A stretch of 64,000 nucleotides of DNA, from positions 372,001 to 436,000 of the forward strand of contig NZ_JAAAPJ010000003.1 of assembly GCF_009909145.1 (NCBI RefSeq), written 5' to 3'. A model generated the notes under the pieces. It had not been told where the DNA came from. It saw nothing but the letters and a program-made list of their open reading frames with translations, and did not search any database. Source of the stretch: Corallococcus silvisoli (lineage in GTDB: Bacteria; Myxococcota; Myxococcia; Myxococcales; Myxococcaceae). Shown here in pieces: positions 24,612-33,369 of this stretch (position 1 is its first letter; every line of letters begins with the position of its first letter). The translations under genes and the position numbers were made by a program.

Positions 24612-26753
24612 TCAGGGCCTGTGCAGGACCGCCGAGTCCCCCACGAGCCACAGCTCCGAAGCGGACGGTGCCCACACCCCTCGGAAGGCGCGGCGGGTGC
24701 CGGTGGTCTCGGCGGTCCAGCGCGTGCCGTCGAAGCGCAGCAGCGTGCCGGAGTCTCCCGTGGCCCAGACAGCGGAGGCGGAGAGCCCTCCCAGTCCGTT
24801 CAGCGTGGCCGTGGTGCCACTGGTCACCGCGCTCCAGCCGGTGCCGTTGTAGCGCAGCAACGTACCGCCCGCGCCCGCCGCCCAGATGTCCGTCGGGCCG
24901 CTCCCCCACACGGCCTTGAGGGACACGCTGGTGCCAGAGCTCATCGGGGTCCAGGCACCGCCATCCCAGCGCATGAGGGTGCCGGCTTCGCCCACGGCCA
25001 CGGCCAGCGACGGCCCCTGGACCCAGACGGCGTTGAGCGTCGCGGCGGCCCCCGTGGGCAGCCGCGTCCAGGCCGCGCCGTCGAAGTGCTGCGCTTCGCC
25101 CGCCTCCCCCACCGCCCAGACGTCGGTCTCCGACGCGCCGTGGATGGCGAAGAGCTTCAGCGACGGCGACTCCAACACCATGGTGAAGCGGGTCCCATCC
25201 CACCGGAAGATGCGGCGGAAGAACGACGTCGTCACCCAGGCCGCCGACGGCGAGGCCGCGTAGACGCCCGACACGTTGTCGCTGGTGAGCGGGCTGACCG
25301 CGGGTTCGAGCCAGCCGCCGCCGTTCCAATGCAACACGCGGCCCGAATCCGCCACCACCCACACATCCGCGGGGCCCGAGCCATGGATGGCCCGCGCGGA
25401 GCCGAGCGTGCGCAGCGGCGCCTGCTGGCGCCAACCCTGTCCGTTCCACTGCTGCACCAGCCCCCCCGCGCCGAAGAACCACACGGCGTCGGGTCCGCTG
25501 CCCGCGATGGGACCGTTGGCGTCGGAGCCCGTCGCCGTCCACTTCGTCCCGTCCCAGGCGTAGCGAGACCCCTCTCCGCCGGTCAGCACCAGCGAGGGCG
25601 ACGCGGCGAACACGTGGAACAGTTGATCCGACGAGCGCATGGACTGCTCGACGCCGGTGGGGAACGTCCGGAAGACGAGCCCGTAGTCATCGCAGATGAG
25701 GCAGGGGTCGTCGGAGGCGACGGTCCAGACGTCGTTCGGGCCCGTCCCCGTCACCTCGTGGAAGTCGATGTTGGTGCCCGCGTCAATGCTGGAGACGGTG
25801 CTGCCGTCATAGCGGCGCAGCGTGCCTCCCTGTCCCACCATCCAGACATCCGAAGGGCCGCTGCCCCACACGTCCTCGAGCCCCCGCGTCGTCCCCACGT
25901 CCACGCCCTGGAAGCCGCTCCCCTGGTTGCGCCGCACGGTGCCAGCGCCGCCCACGGCCCAGACGTCGCTCGGACCGGAGGCCCACACGGCGGCGAGGTC
26001 CCGCGTCGTCCCGGAGTTCACGGGCGCGAACACGCCCCCCGCGGAGCCGTGCAGGACGGTGCCCGCCACGCCCACCGCCCACACGTCCGTCGCGGAGGCC
26101 GCGTGCACGCCGCGCAGCTCCGTCAGCGTTCCGCTGGCCACTCGCGTCCAGCGCGTTCCATCCCAGTGCTGGATGAAGCCGTCCTCGCCCACCACCCACC
26201 CGTCGTCGGGCGCGAGGAAGTGCGCGCCCTCCATCCGGTAGCCGTGGGGCAGCGGGTACTCCCAGCACCAGCCGTCCGCGCATTCACGCGCGGCGGCGGG
26301 GATGCCGCAGGTCTTCTCCACGCCGCGTCCGCCGCACACCTCCGGCGCCGAACAGGTCCCGCAGGCGACGTTGCCTCCACAGCCGTCCGGCTCGACGCCG
26401 CACTCCGCCCCAGGGCCGCACGTCGTCCTCGGCACGCAGCCACAGACGTTGGCATGGCCCGCCACGCCGCAGGCGAAGGGCGCGGTGCAGGTTCCGCAGT
26501 CGAGCGGCTGACCACACCCATCCGCCGCTTCGCCACAGTCGAAGCCCTGGGACTCGCACGTGCGCGGACGGCAACCCGCGTCAGGTATGTCTCCCGGCCC
26601 ATCATCGTCTCCACAGCCAGAGGACACCGGCACCACGAACAGGAGCACGAGTGGGAGGACCACCCTCCCCCACCCCTGAAGTCGTGAATGCAGCGCGGCC
26701 TGCCACCGCGAAGTCCGCACCGCACCTGCCGCGAAAGGGTTCTCACGGGACAT
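24612..26753 (-). CDS. VWG-repeat surface lipoprotein with Cys-rich head
   Basis: ATG at 26753 has GGAGGAG just upstream. The 713-residue protein has an N-terminal signal ending VPVSSGC (lipobox). A Cys-rich region follows at residues 45-150 with repeated CGxxxDGCGxxLxCGTC units. Then comes a long array of about 40-residue repeats of the form LxxVWGSGPxDVWAVGxxGTLLRYNG, probably a beta-propeller-like fold. Such proteins are abundant on myxobacterial cell surfaces and their roles are largely unknown. It is a single gene in a 143-bp gap behind the ABC permease. Both architecture and location on the outer surface are inferred from sequence pattern. Confidence 0.82.
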   Translation of the reverse strand: MSRENPFAAGAVRTSRWQAALHSRLQGWGRVVLPLVLLFVVPVSSGCGDDDGPGDIPDAGCRPRTCESQGFDCGEAADGCGQPLDCGTCTAPFACGVAGHANVCGCVPRTTCGPGAECGVEPDGCGGNVACGTCSAPEVCGGRGVEKTCGIPAAARECADGWCWEYPLPHGYRMEGAHFLAPDDGWVVGEDGFIQHWDGTRWTRVASGTLTELRGVHAASATDVWAVGVAGTVLHGSAGGVFAPVNSGTTRDLAAVWASGPSDVWAVGGAGTVRRNQGSGFQGVDVGTTRGLEDVWGSGPSDVWMVGQGGTLRRYDGSTVSSIDAGTNIDFHEVTGTGPNDVWTVASDDPCLICDDYGLVFRTFPTGVEQSMRSSDQLFHVFAASPSLVLTGGEGSRYAWDGTKWTATGSDANGPIAGSGPDAVWFFGAGGLVQQWNGQGWRQQAPLRTLGSARAIHGSGPADVWVVADSGRVLHWNGGGWLEPAVSPLTSDNVSGVYAASPSAAWVTTSFFRRIFRWDGTRFTMVLESPSLKLFAIHGASETDVWAVGEAGEAQHFDGAAWTRLPTGAAATLNAVWVQGPSLAVAVGEAGTLMRWDGGAWTPMSSGTSVSLKAVWGSGPTDIWAAGAGGTLLRYNGTGWSAVTSGTTATLNGLGGLSASAVWATGDSGTLLRFDGTRWTAETTGTRRAFRGVWAPSASELWLVGDSAVLHRP

Positions 26754-26896
26754 GGGCTCCTCCACACCGGACGCGGGCGCCATGCCCGCGGAACCACGAG
26801 GTCCGTGGCGCCGATGGTGAGAAGGTTGCAATCGACGGTCCCGTTGGATCGACGCACCTGACATCCACCCCCGTGCGTCACCCCTGACGTGCGGCG

Positions 26897-28033
26897 TCAA
26901 TCCAGCGTGGTGCGCGAACGTGCGAGCGCCGCGCCCGCCACCGCCAGCACGAAGAGTCCCAGCGCCAGCAGGTCGTCGCCCATGTCCGCGAGCACCTGGT
27001 CCTTGAGCAGCGCGCCCCGGACGATGCGCAGGAAGTGCGTGACGGGGATGACCTCTCCCAGCAGCCGCGCCCACGGCGGCAGCCCCAGGAAGGGAAAGGC
27101 GAAGCCGGACAGGAAGATGGAGGGCAGCATGTAGAACAGCGACATCTGCATCGCCTGCAGCTGGCTGCGCGCCACCGTGGAGATGAGGTAGCCCAGCGAC
27201 AGGTTGCCCACGATGAACAGCACGACGCCGCACCCCAGCGCGAGCCACCCCGCGGGCGTGCGCGCCATGGGCACCGAGAACAACACCCTCGCCAGCCCCA
27301 GCACGACGACGGTCTGCACCAGCCCCACGACCACGTAGGGCGTGAGCTTGCCCACCATGATCTCCGCGGGGGTGGCGGGCGTGGAGAGCAGCGTCTCCAT
27401 GGTGCCGCGCTCCCGTTCGCGGGTGACGGCCATGGCCGTCATCATCACCAGCGTCATGGACAGGATGATGCCCAGCAAGCCCGGCACGATGTGGAACGGC
27501 GAACGGCTCTCCGGGTTGTAGCGCCGGTGGACCACCACCTCGAACGGCGGCGCGGCGGTCCGGGACACCCCCGGACCCACCCGCTCGTTCCGCAGCGCCT
27601 CCGTGGGCAGCACGCTCACCGCCGCGAGCGCCCCCGCCGCGGCCTGCGGATCCGACGCGTCCGCTTCCGCGAGCAGCTGGGCGCGCTCCCCCTTGAGGAT
27701 CCTCCGGGTGAAGTCCGGGGGGATGGTGATGCCCAGCATCACCCGTCCCCGCCGCAGCAGCTGCTCCAGCTCCGCGTCGGAGCGCGGCAGGTAGCGCACG
27801 TCCACGTAGCCGGTGCGCTCCAGCGTGGCGACGACGGAGTTCGCCAGGGTGCTGGTGTCGTGGGACAGCACCGCGGCCGGCAGGTGCCGGGGGTCCATGT
27901 TGATGGCGTAGCCGAAGATGAGCAGCTGCATCACCGGCATGACGAGGATCATCGCGTACGTGATGCGGTCGCGCCGCAGCTGCGTGAACTCCTTGAGCAG
28001 CACGGCCAGGATGCGAGGCAGGGAGGCCCTCAC
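26897..28033 (-). CDS. ABC-2 type transporter permease
   Basis: A 378-residue permease of the YhhJ/YbhS/YbhR type. The first transmembrane segment (YAMILVMPVMQLLIFGYAI) is followed by a large periplasmic domain of about 150 residues, then five segments including ILSMTLVMMTAMAVTRERERGTMETLL, the hallmark ABC-2 coupling motif. GTG at 28033 overlaps the stop of the ATPase gene (GTGA). With the ATPase and the HlyD adaptor it should form an exporter for a drug, lipid or peptide. It is the third gene of the operon that reads away from the sigma-54-like promoter at 30071. Confidence 0.9.
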   Translation of the reverse strand: MRASLPRILAVLLKEFTQLRRDRITYAMILVMPVMQLLIFGYAINMDPRHLPAAVLSHDTSTLANSVVATLERTGYVDVRYLPRSDAELEQLLRRGRVMLGITIPPDFTRRILKGERAQLLAEADASDPQAAAGALAAVSVLPTEALRNERVGPGVSRTAAPPFEVVVHRRYNPESRSPFHIVPGLLGIILSMTLVMMTAMAVTRERERGTMETLLSTPATPAEIMVGKLTPYVVVGLVQTVVVLGLARVLFSVPMARTPAGWLALGCGVVLFIVGNLSLGYLISTVARSQLQAMQMSLFYMLPSIFLSGFAFPFLGLPPWARLLGEVIPVTHFLRIVRGALLKDQVLADMGDDLLALGLFVLAVAGAALARSRTTLD

Positions 28034-28956
28034 GACGCGTACCGTTCGTCGCGCTCGCGACCCATGAGCTGGATGAAGACGTCCTCCAGGGACGGCGACA
28101 CCTCGCGCCACTGGAAGGGCTCCTTGCGCCAGGGGCCGAGGGCGGCCTCCAGGGCCCCGCGCTCCAGGCCGCTGACGTGCACCGCGGCGCCGAACGCGGA
28201 GGCGCTGAGCACGCCTTCGGCCCGGGCCAGCAGGTGCGCCGCGCGGTCGATGCCCGGCCCCTCTCCCAGGAAGGTCACCAGCCCGGAGTCGCGGACGAGG
28301 GCCTCCGCCGTGCCCCGCGCGATGAGGCGGCCATGGAGGATGTAGCCGATGTCGTGGCAGCGCTCGGCCTCGTCCATGTAGTGCGTGGACACCAGCACCG
28401 TGAGGCCGCCGGCGGCGAGCGCGTGGATTTCATCCCAGAACTCGCGGCGGGCCTTGGGGTCCACGCCCGCGGTGGGCTCGTCCAGGAGCAGCAGCCGGGG
28501 CTCGTGCAGCGTCGCGGCGGCCAGGGCCAGGCGCTGCTTCCAGCCACCGGAGAGCGCGCCCGCCAGCTGGCGGCGGCGGTCGAAGAGGCCCAGCCGGTGG
28601 AGGGTCGCGTCCACGCGCTCACGCCGCTGGTCCAGCCCGTGGACGCGCGCGACGAAGGCCAGGTTCTCCTCCAGCGTCATGTCCTCGTAGAGGGAGAACT
28701 TCTGCGTCATGTAGCCCGTCCTGCGCTTGATGACGTCGCCGCGGACGCGGAAGTCCATGCCCAGCACCTCACCCTCTCCGCTGTCGGGGGTGAGCAGCCC
28801 GCACAGCAGCCTCAGCGTCGTCGTCTTGCCGGAGCCGTTGGGGCCCAGGAAGCCCGTGATGCGACCGGCGTCCACGGAGATGGCGACGTCGCGCACGACG
28901 TGCCGGTCGCCAAAGGACTTGTTGAGCCCGCGCACGTCGATGGCCCGCTCGCTCAT
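28030..28956 (-). CDS. ABC transporter ATP-binding protein
   Basis: A 308-residue ATPase with Walker A GPNGSGKTT at about 39-47, the Q-loop in GYMTQKFSLYEDMT, signature LSGGWKQR and Walker B LLLLDEPTAGVD, followed by the H-loop STHYMDEAERC. It powers export by the adjacent ABC-2 permease. The C-terminal extension of about 80 residues is usual for the YbhF/DrrA-type exporters. Its ATG overlaps the HlyD stop (ATGA) and its stop overlaps the permease start, indicating tight translational coupling through the three genes. Confidence 0.94.
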   Translation of the reverse strand: MSERAIDVRGLNKSFGDRHVVRDVAISVDAGRITGFLGPNGSGKTTTLRLLCGLLTPDSGEGEVLGMDFRVRGDVIKRRTGYMTQKFSLYEDMTLEENLAFVARVHGLDQRRERVDATLHRLGLFDRRRQLAGALSGGWKQRLALAAATLHEPRLLLLDEPTAGVDPKARREFWDEIHALAAGGLTVLVSTHYMDEAERCHDIGYILHGRLIARGTAEALVRDSGLVTFLGEGPGIDRAAHLLARAEGVLSASAFGAAVHVSGLERGALEAALGPWRKEPFQWREVSPSLEDVFIQLMGRERDERYAS

Positions 28957-29942
28957 CGCGCCGCCCCCACCGCCAGCGTCCCGAGCGGGGTCACGTCGAT
29001 GGGCTGCCCCGGCAACAGCCGCGTGGGCGCGGAGGGCACCGCCTCCACCAGGAACACGAGCTTCTGCCGCGTCTCCAGGCTGTAGATGATGGGGGGCGTG
29101 TACTCAGGGCGTGGAGCGACGTAGTCCACGCGGGCGGTCATCCCCGAAGCGCAGCCGTCACAGGCGATGGCCACGGCGGTGCCCGGGGCGTACGACGTCA
29201 CGCTCCCCTGCGGCACGTAGAAGCGCACCTTCAGCTTCGCGTCCGGGATGATGCTGACGACCGCGGCGTTGGGCATGGCCCACTCCCCCTGCTGGAACAG
29301 GACGTCCTCCACGCGGCCCGCGACGGGGGAGACGGGAGCCAGCTCCTGGACCTGCTGCTGCGCGGCCGTGACGCCGGCCCGGCCGCTCGCGAGCTGGGCA
29401 CGGAGGGACTCCAACCGGGCGCCCACCGACGCCACCTCCGAGCGGGCCGCGTCGCGCTGGGCCTGGGCGCGCAGCAAGGTCGCGCGGGACAGGTCCAGCT
29501 GCTGGGCCGTCACGGCCCCCTCCATCGCCCGCGCCACCGCGAGGAGGCGGGCCTGCTCCGCGTCCGCGCGGTCCACCTCCGCCTGCGCCGCGGCGAGCGT
29601 GGCGCGCGCGCGGGCCACGTCCGACTGCTGGGCGAGCAGCTGGGCCTCGGTCTGCCCCACCTGCGCGCGCGCCTGGTCGGCCCGCGCCACCAGCGACGTC
29701 GGCTCCATGCGGAACAGCGGCGTCCCCACCTCCACGCGCTGTCCGCGCACCACCGACACCGCCGCCACCATCCCGGCCACCGGCGAGGACAGGTAGACGT
29801 TGTCGCTGACCACGTAGCCGGTGAAGCGCGGCGGTGCTTCCGGAGCGGGACGCCGCAACCACGCGATGCCGCTGACGATGCAGGCGAGCCCGAGGGCCGC
29901 CATGACGATGGTGCGCTTCGAGCGACGGCCCTGTCCTGACAC
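28953..29942 (-). CDS. HlyD family membrane-fusion adaptor
   Basis: GTG at 29942 has AGGAGG 5 nt upstream and gives a 329-residue protein. It has an N-terminal anchor (VMAALGLACIVSGIAWL), a first lipoyl half (VSSPVAGMVAAVSVVRGQRVEVG pattern), a long coiled coil rich in Ala, Arg and Gln (about 90-205), the second lipoyl half (VSPVAGRVEDVLFQQGE) and a beta-barrel domain. It bridges the inner-membrane ABC exporter to an outer-membrane channel that is not encoded here. First gene of the exporter operon, about 120 nt downstream of a sigma-54-like promoter start. Confidence 0.9.
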   Translation of the reverse strand: MSGQGRRSKRTIVMAALGLACIVSGIAWLRRPAPEAPPRFTGYVVSDNVYLSSPVAGMVAAVSVVRGQRVEVGTPLFRMEPTSLVARADQARAQVGQTEAQLLAQQSDVARARATLAAAQAEVDRADAEQARLLAVARAMEGAVTAQQLDLSRATLLRAQAQRDAARSEVASVGARLESLRAQLASGRAGVTAAQQQVQELAPVSPVAGRVEDVLFQQGEWAMPNAAVVSIIPDAKLKVRFYVPQGSVTSYAPGTAVAIACDGCASGMTARVDYVAPRPEYTPPIIYSLETRQKLVFLVEAVPSAPTRLLPGQPIDVTPLGTLAVGAAR

Positions 29943-30034
29943 CCGTGCCTCCTGACGCGGCCTCGCCGCGAATGGCGCCCCCCGGAGCGTGGAGCCTCCA
30001 CGCCAGGGCCCTCTCGGGAGGGACGCGGCCCGCG

Positions 30035-30057
30035 CACGGGGCCGTCCTGGCCCCGTG
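30035..30057. repeat. 9-bp hairpin in the divergent promoter region
   Basis: CACGGGGCC (30035-30043) and GGCCCCGTG (30049-30057) form a perfect 9-bp stem with a 5-nt loop. It lies just downstream of the predicted start of the HlyD transcript and may be a leader hairpin. A second hairpin GCGTGGA/TCCACGC is at 29987-30003. Confidence 0.4.
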
Positions 30058-30070
30058 TCATGACGCCCCT

Positions 30071-30090
30071 GGAGCACCCGGCGTGCCAGC
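30071..30090 (-). promoter_or_regulatory. sigma-54 promoter of the HlyD-ABC operon
   Basis: The reverse strand reads CTGGCACGCCGGGTGCTCC. The -24 TGGCAC is perfect and the -12 is GTGC (one mismatch), with 12 bp between GG and GC. It continues CAGG, close to the CTAG tail of other sites. Predicted start near 30062. Confidence 0.7.
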
Positions 30091-30128
30091 ACCGGACGCC
30101 TCGGGGCCCCGCAGGGTGGGCCCGCCGC

Positions 30129-30169
30129 CTGTCCGGATTTCCGGCGCCGGCCGACGGGTTCCCGGACAG
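30129..30169. promoter_or_regulatory. Candidate enhancer site between two sigma-54 promoters
   Basis: CTGTCCGG (30129-30136) is repeated inverted as CCGGACAG (30162-30169). The pair sits midway between the two outward-facing sigma-54-like promoters, the position expected for an upstream activating site of an NtrC-type regulator such as the one at 31688-33055. The assignment to that regulator is inference. Confidence 0.45.
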
Positions 30170-30210
30170 CCGCCGGGCGCTTCGCACCGGGGCGGCGGGC
30201 GCGCGGGCTG

Positions 30211-30226
30211 GGGCATCCGCCTTGCT
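30211..30226 (+). promoter_or_regulatory. sigma-54 promoter of the kinase-regulator operon
   Basis: GGGCATCCGCCTTGCT has a perfect TTGC -12 element and GGGCAT at -24, with GG to GC spacing of 12 bp. Predicted start near 30237, 28 nt before the kinase start codon. Confidence 0.6.
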
Positions 30227-30264
30227 TGGACATAGGGTAGCGCCCACGGTCCAGGAGGACGCCC

Positions 30265-31614
30265 TTGCATTCCTTGCCCCAGCCCACGGCCGCCGGAGTC
30301 GAACAGGTCCAGCGCGAGGCGTTCTCGCGGATGTTCCGGCAGGTGACGAAGGTGCTGACGTTCCTGAGTCCGTTGCCGGTGGTGCTGGTGTCGCTCGGGC
30401 TCGTCGGGGACACGGCGGTGTGGCGGCGGGTGTGCGTGGGTGTCGCGCTCGGGCTCGTGGTGGTGGGGCTGGGGATCGTCGCGTCGTGGCGGCGCGAGCC
30501 GGTGGTGGCCACCGAGCCGGGCACGATGCTGCCCTGGGTGACGTTTCCCCTGTTCACGGTGATGAACCTGTCGCTGGGCGGCCTGGAGAGCCCGCTCATC
30601 CCGCTGGTGCTGCCGGTGAGCCTCGCCACGGCGATCCTCTTCCCGGCCGCGCGGGCCCACCGGTGGGCGGGCTACCTGCTGGTGCTCCTGGGCGTGCAGG
30701 CGGCGGTGACGTTCACCGGCGCGGTGGCGGACCTGGTGCCCCCGCTCTTCGGCGGCGGCCGGCGCGCGGGCCACGGCGACGCGCTCCTCTGGACGATGCT
30801 CACGGTGACGGCGTTCCTCGTCGTGTGGGCGAACTTCATCGGGACGACGCTGCGGCGCACGTTCCGGGGCATGGTGCGCACGGCGCTGGACGCGCGCGAC
30901 GACGCGCTGAAGACACACGAGGAGCGGGTGCGCTCGCTCACCACGCTGTCGGGCGAGATCGCCCACGAGCTGAAGAACCCGCTGGCGAGCGTGAAGGGGC
31001 TGGCGGCGATGATCGCCCGCGAGGTGGAGGGCCGGCCGGCGGAGCGGCTGGCGGTGCTGCGCAGGGAGGTGGACCGGATGCAGGAGATCCTGGAGGGGTT
31101 CCTCAACTTCTCCCGGCCGCTGCTGCCCCTCAACGAAGCGCACGTGCCGCTGGATGCCCTCTGCCGGCAGGTCGCGGAGCTGCACGAGGGGATGGCCGGA
31201 GAGCGGGGCGTGGGGCTCCGCGTCGTGGAGGGAGCGCCGGTGGAGGCCTGGTGTGACGCGCGCAAGGTGCGGCAGGTGATGATCGACGTGGTGCAGAACG
31301 CGCTCGAGGCCGCCCCTCGCGGCACCACGGTGGAGCTCCAGGCGCGGGCGACGCCGGAGGGAGGAGGCCGGGTGGAGGTGCGGGACCGGGGGCCGGGCGT
31401 GGCGGAGTCGCTGCGCGAGCGCGTCTTCGAGCCGGGCATTACCACCAAGCCCCAGGGCTCCGGCCTGGGACTCGCGCTATCACGGGCCTTGATGCGCCAG
31501 CACGGCGGCGAGCTGAGCCTGCGCGCGCGCGAGGGCGGGGGCTGCGTGGCGGAGCTGTTCCTCCCGGCGGCGCCCCAGCAGGCGGAAGCCCCGCGAACGG
31601 AGGCCCTGACATGA
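30265..31614 (+). CDS. Membrane sensor histidine kinase
   Basis: The start is TTG at 30265, supported by AGGAGG 6 nt upstream. The 449-residue protein has about six N-terminal membrane segments (residues 30-195) and no large periplasmic loop. It then has a HisKA domain with GEIAHELKNPLAS (phospho-acceptor His at about 234) and a HATPase with QNALEAA (N box), DRGPGV (G1) and GSGLGLAL (G2). It should sense a membrane-linked signal and phosphorylate the NtrC-type regulator two frames downstream. Its stop overlaps the ATG of a 26-codon mini-ORF. Confidence 0.92.
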   Translation: MHSLPQPTAAGVEQVQREAFSRMFRQVTKVLTFLSPLPVVLVSLGLVGDTAVWRRVCVGVALGLVVVGLGIVASWRREPVVATEPGTMLPWVTFPLFTVMNLSLGGLESPLIPLVLPVSLATAILFPAARAHRWAGYLLVLLGVQAAVTFTGAVADLVPPLFGGGRRAGHGDALLWTMLTVTAFLVVWANFIGTTLRRTFRGMVRTALDARDDALKTHEERVRSLTTLSGEIAHELKNPLASVKGLAAMIAREVEGRPAERLAVLRREVDRMQEILEGFLNFSRPLLPLNEAHVPLDALCRQVAELHEGMAGERGVGLRVVEGAPVEAWCDARKVRQVMIDVVQNALEAAPRGTTVELQARATPEGGGRVEVRDRGPGVAESLRERVFEPGITTKPQGSGLGLALSRALMRQHGGELSLRAREGGGCVAELFLPAAPQQAEAPRTEALT

Positions 31615-31701
31615 AGGCGCGGGTAGTCTGCGCGACGGCCAAGGCGGCCGAGGCCCGCCTGGAAGCCGTTCAGACGGAGGGGCGCACATGAAGGCGCGGG
31701 T
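31597..31701 (+). repeat. Tandem duplication of a translation start region
   Basis: A 28-bp block occurs at 31597-31624 and again at 31674-31701, 77 bp apart, with 24 of 28 bases identical. Each copy has ACGGAGG, 7 nt, then ATGAAGGCGCGGGT. The first copy starts the mini-ORF and the second starts the response regulator. Confidence 0.75.
31611..31691 (+). CDS. 26-codon coupling mini-ORF
   Basis: ATG at 31611 has GGAGG 7 nt upstream and overlaps the kinase stop (ATGA). The frame encodes 26 residues beginning MKARVV and ends at a TGA that overlaps the ATG of the regulator. The peptide has no recognised motif beyond the first five residues, which equal those of the regulator. It is probably a by-product of a tandem duplication that now couples translation of kinase and regulator. 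Whether the peptide itself matters is unknown. Confidence 0.5.
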   Translation: MKARVVCATAKAAEARLEAVQTEGRT

Positions 31702-33055
31702 GCTGGTGGCGGATGACGACGCGGGCGTGCGCTACACGCTGCGTGGCCTGCTGGAGGACGACGGGCTCACCGTCGAGGAAGCCGTGGACGGAGAGGCCGC
31801 GCTCGCGCGCCTGGACGCGGAGCCCCCCGTGGACCTGGTGCTCAGCGACCTGCGCATGCCGCGCCTGGACGGCCTGGAGCTGCTGCGCCGCATCCGCGCG
31901 CGCCCCCATGCGCCTCGCCTCATCCTCATCACCGCGCACGGCTCCGAGCGCCACGCCGTGGAGGCGATGAAGCTGGGCGCGCTGGACTACTTCCGCAAAC
32001 CCTTCGACGTGGACGACGTGCTGGCGGTGGTGCGCCGCGCGCTGGGGCAGGTCCGGCTCGAAGCGGAGAACGAGCGGCTGTCCGGCGAAGTGAACCTGCT
32101 GCGCTCGCTGGTCTTCGTGTCGCCCGCGATGGCGCGCCTGTCCCTGCTCATCCAGCGCGTGGGCCCCCGCGACGTCACCGTGCTCATCACGGGAGAGAGC
32201 GGCACCGGCAAGGAGCGCGTCGCGGAGGCCCTGGTGCGCGCCTCCCCGCGCGCGGACAAGGCCTACGTGCGCTTCAACTGCGCGGCCCTCACGCCGGAGC
32301 TCGCGGAGGCGGAGCTCTTCGGTCACGCGAGAGGCGCCTTCACCGGCGCCGTGCGCTCCCGGCAAGGCCTCTTCCGCGAGGCCTCGGGAGGCACCCTCCT
32401 GCTGGACGAAGTGGGCGAGCTGGCCCTGCCCCTCCAGGCGAAGCTGCTGCGCGTCCTCCAGGAAGGCGAGGTGCGGCCCGTGGGCGAGGACCGCGCCTTC
32501 CCAGTCGACGTCCGCGTCCTCGCCGCCACCCACCGGGACCTGCCCCAACGCGTGGCGGAGGGCCGCTTCCGCGAGGACCTCTACTACCGCCTCAAGGTCG
32601 TGACGCTCCAGGTGCCCCCCCTGCGAAGCCGGCCGGAGGACATCGCCGCGCTCGCGAGCCACTTCCTCGCGCGTCACACCGAGCGCTTCCGCATGCCGCC
32701 CGTGCCGCTGACGCCCGCGGTCCTGGAGCGACTCACCGCCCATCCGTGGCCCGGCAACGTGCGGGAGCTGGAGAACGCCCTGGAGAGCGCCGTGGTGCTG
32801 TCCGCCGATGGAACCCTGGACCTGGAGCAGCTGCCCGGAGGCCTCCGCGCACCCTCGGTCCCGGCCGCGTCCGGCGGCGCCACCCTGCGGGAGCGGATGG
32901 ACGCGCACGAGCGCGAGCTCATCCTCGCGGCGCTGGCGGCATCGAAGGGCCAGCGCACGGAGGCCGCGCGCGCGCTGGGCATCGGCCGCGCCACGCTGCA
33001 CGACAAGCTGCGCAAGCACGGACTCCAGGGCGAGGACGACGAACAGGAGCGCTGA
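31688..33055 (+). CDS. NtrC-type sigma-54-dependent response regulator
   Basis: The 455-residue protein has a receiver domain with the acidic pair DD at residues 9-10 and phospho-acceptor Asp54 in LVLSDLRMP. The AAA+ domain has Walker A GESGTGKE (about 167-174), the sigma-54 contact motif GAFTGA (about 216-221) intact, and a Walker B-type LLLDEVGEL. The C-terminal Fis-type helix-turn-helix reads RTEAARALGIGRATLHDKL. It should activate sigma-54 promoters when phosphorylated by the upstream kinase. Two such promoters flank the candidate site at 30129-30169, so it probably controls both its own operon and the exporter. Confidence 0.94.
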   Translation: MKARVLVADDDAGVRYTLRGLLEDDGLTVEEAVDGEAALARLDAEPPVDLVLSDLRMPRLDGLELLRRIRARPHAPRLILITAHGSERHAVEAMKLGALDYFRKPFDVDDVLAVVRRALGQVRLEAENERLSGEVNLLRSLVFVSPAMARLSLLIQRVGPRDVTVLITGESGTGKERVAEALVRASPRADKAYVRFNCAALTPELAEAELFGHARGAFTGAVRSRQGLFREASGGTLLLDEVGELALPLQAKLLRVLQEGEVRPVGEDRAFPVDVRVLAATHRDLPQRVAEGRFREDLYYRLKVVTLQVPPLRSRPEDIAALASHFLARHTERFRMPPVPLTPAVLERLTAHPWPGNVRELENALESAVVLSADGTLDLEQLPGGLRAPSVPAASGGATLRERMDAHERELILAALAASKGQRTEAARALGIGRATLHDKLRKHGLQGEDDEQER

Positions 33056-33179
33056 GGCCCTTCACGCAGCGGCGTTGGACCCGCGCACCCAGGCCCTCGT
33101 GGTTTCCACTTAGCCCGGCCTTCAACACCAGACATCCGCGACGAAAATTCCCGCCATCAATGGAAAACGCGCCTGCACA

Positions 33180-33209
33180 TTGACATGGAGTGAAAAAGAG
33201 ATTTACAAA
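33180..33209 (+). promoter_or_regulatory. Sigma-70-like promoter of the S8 protease
   Basis: TTGACA (33180-33185) and TACAAA (33204-33209) are separated by 18 bp within the most AT-rich part of the 314-bp gap 33056-33369. The predicted start is about 150 nt before the protease ATG. Nothing else was recognised in this gap. Confidence 0.5.
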
Positions 33210-33369
33210 TATTACAGACCTTCATCGATTCGAGCGTCTTTCATCAGGTGGTCGCGGAGCCTCACACGGTCCTTGAGAGGATTCGTGGGTGGAGCCGATG
33301 TCGTGGTGCGGCGGGGGAGCGCGTCGAGGGCGGGCGCGAGCACTAAGCCATCCTGAAGGAACACCCATC

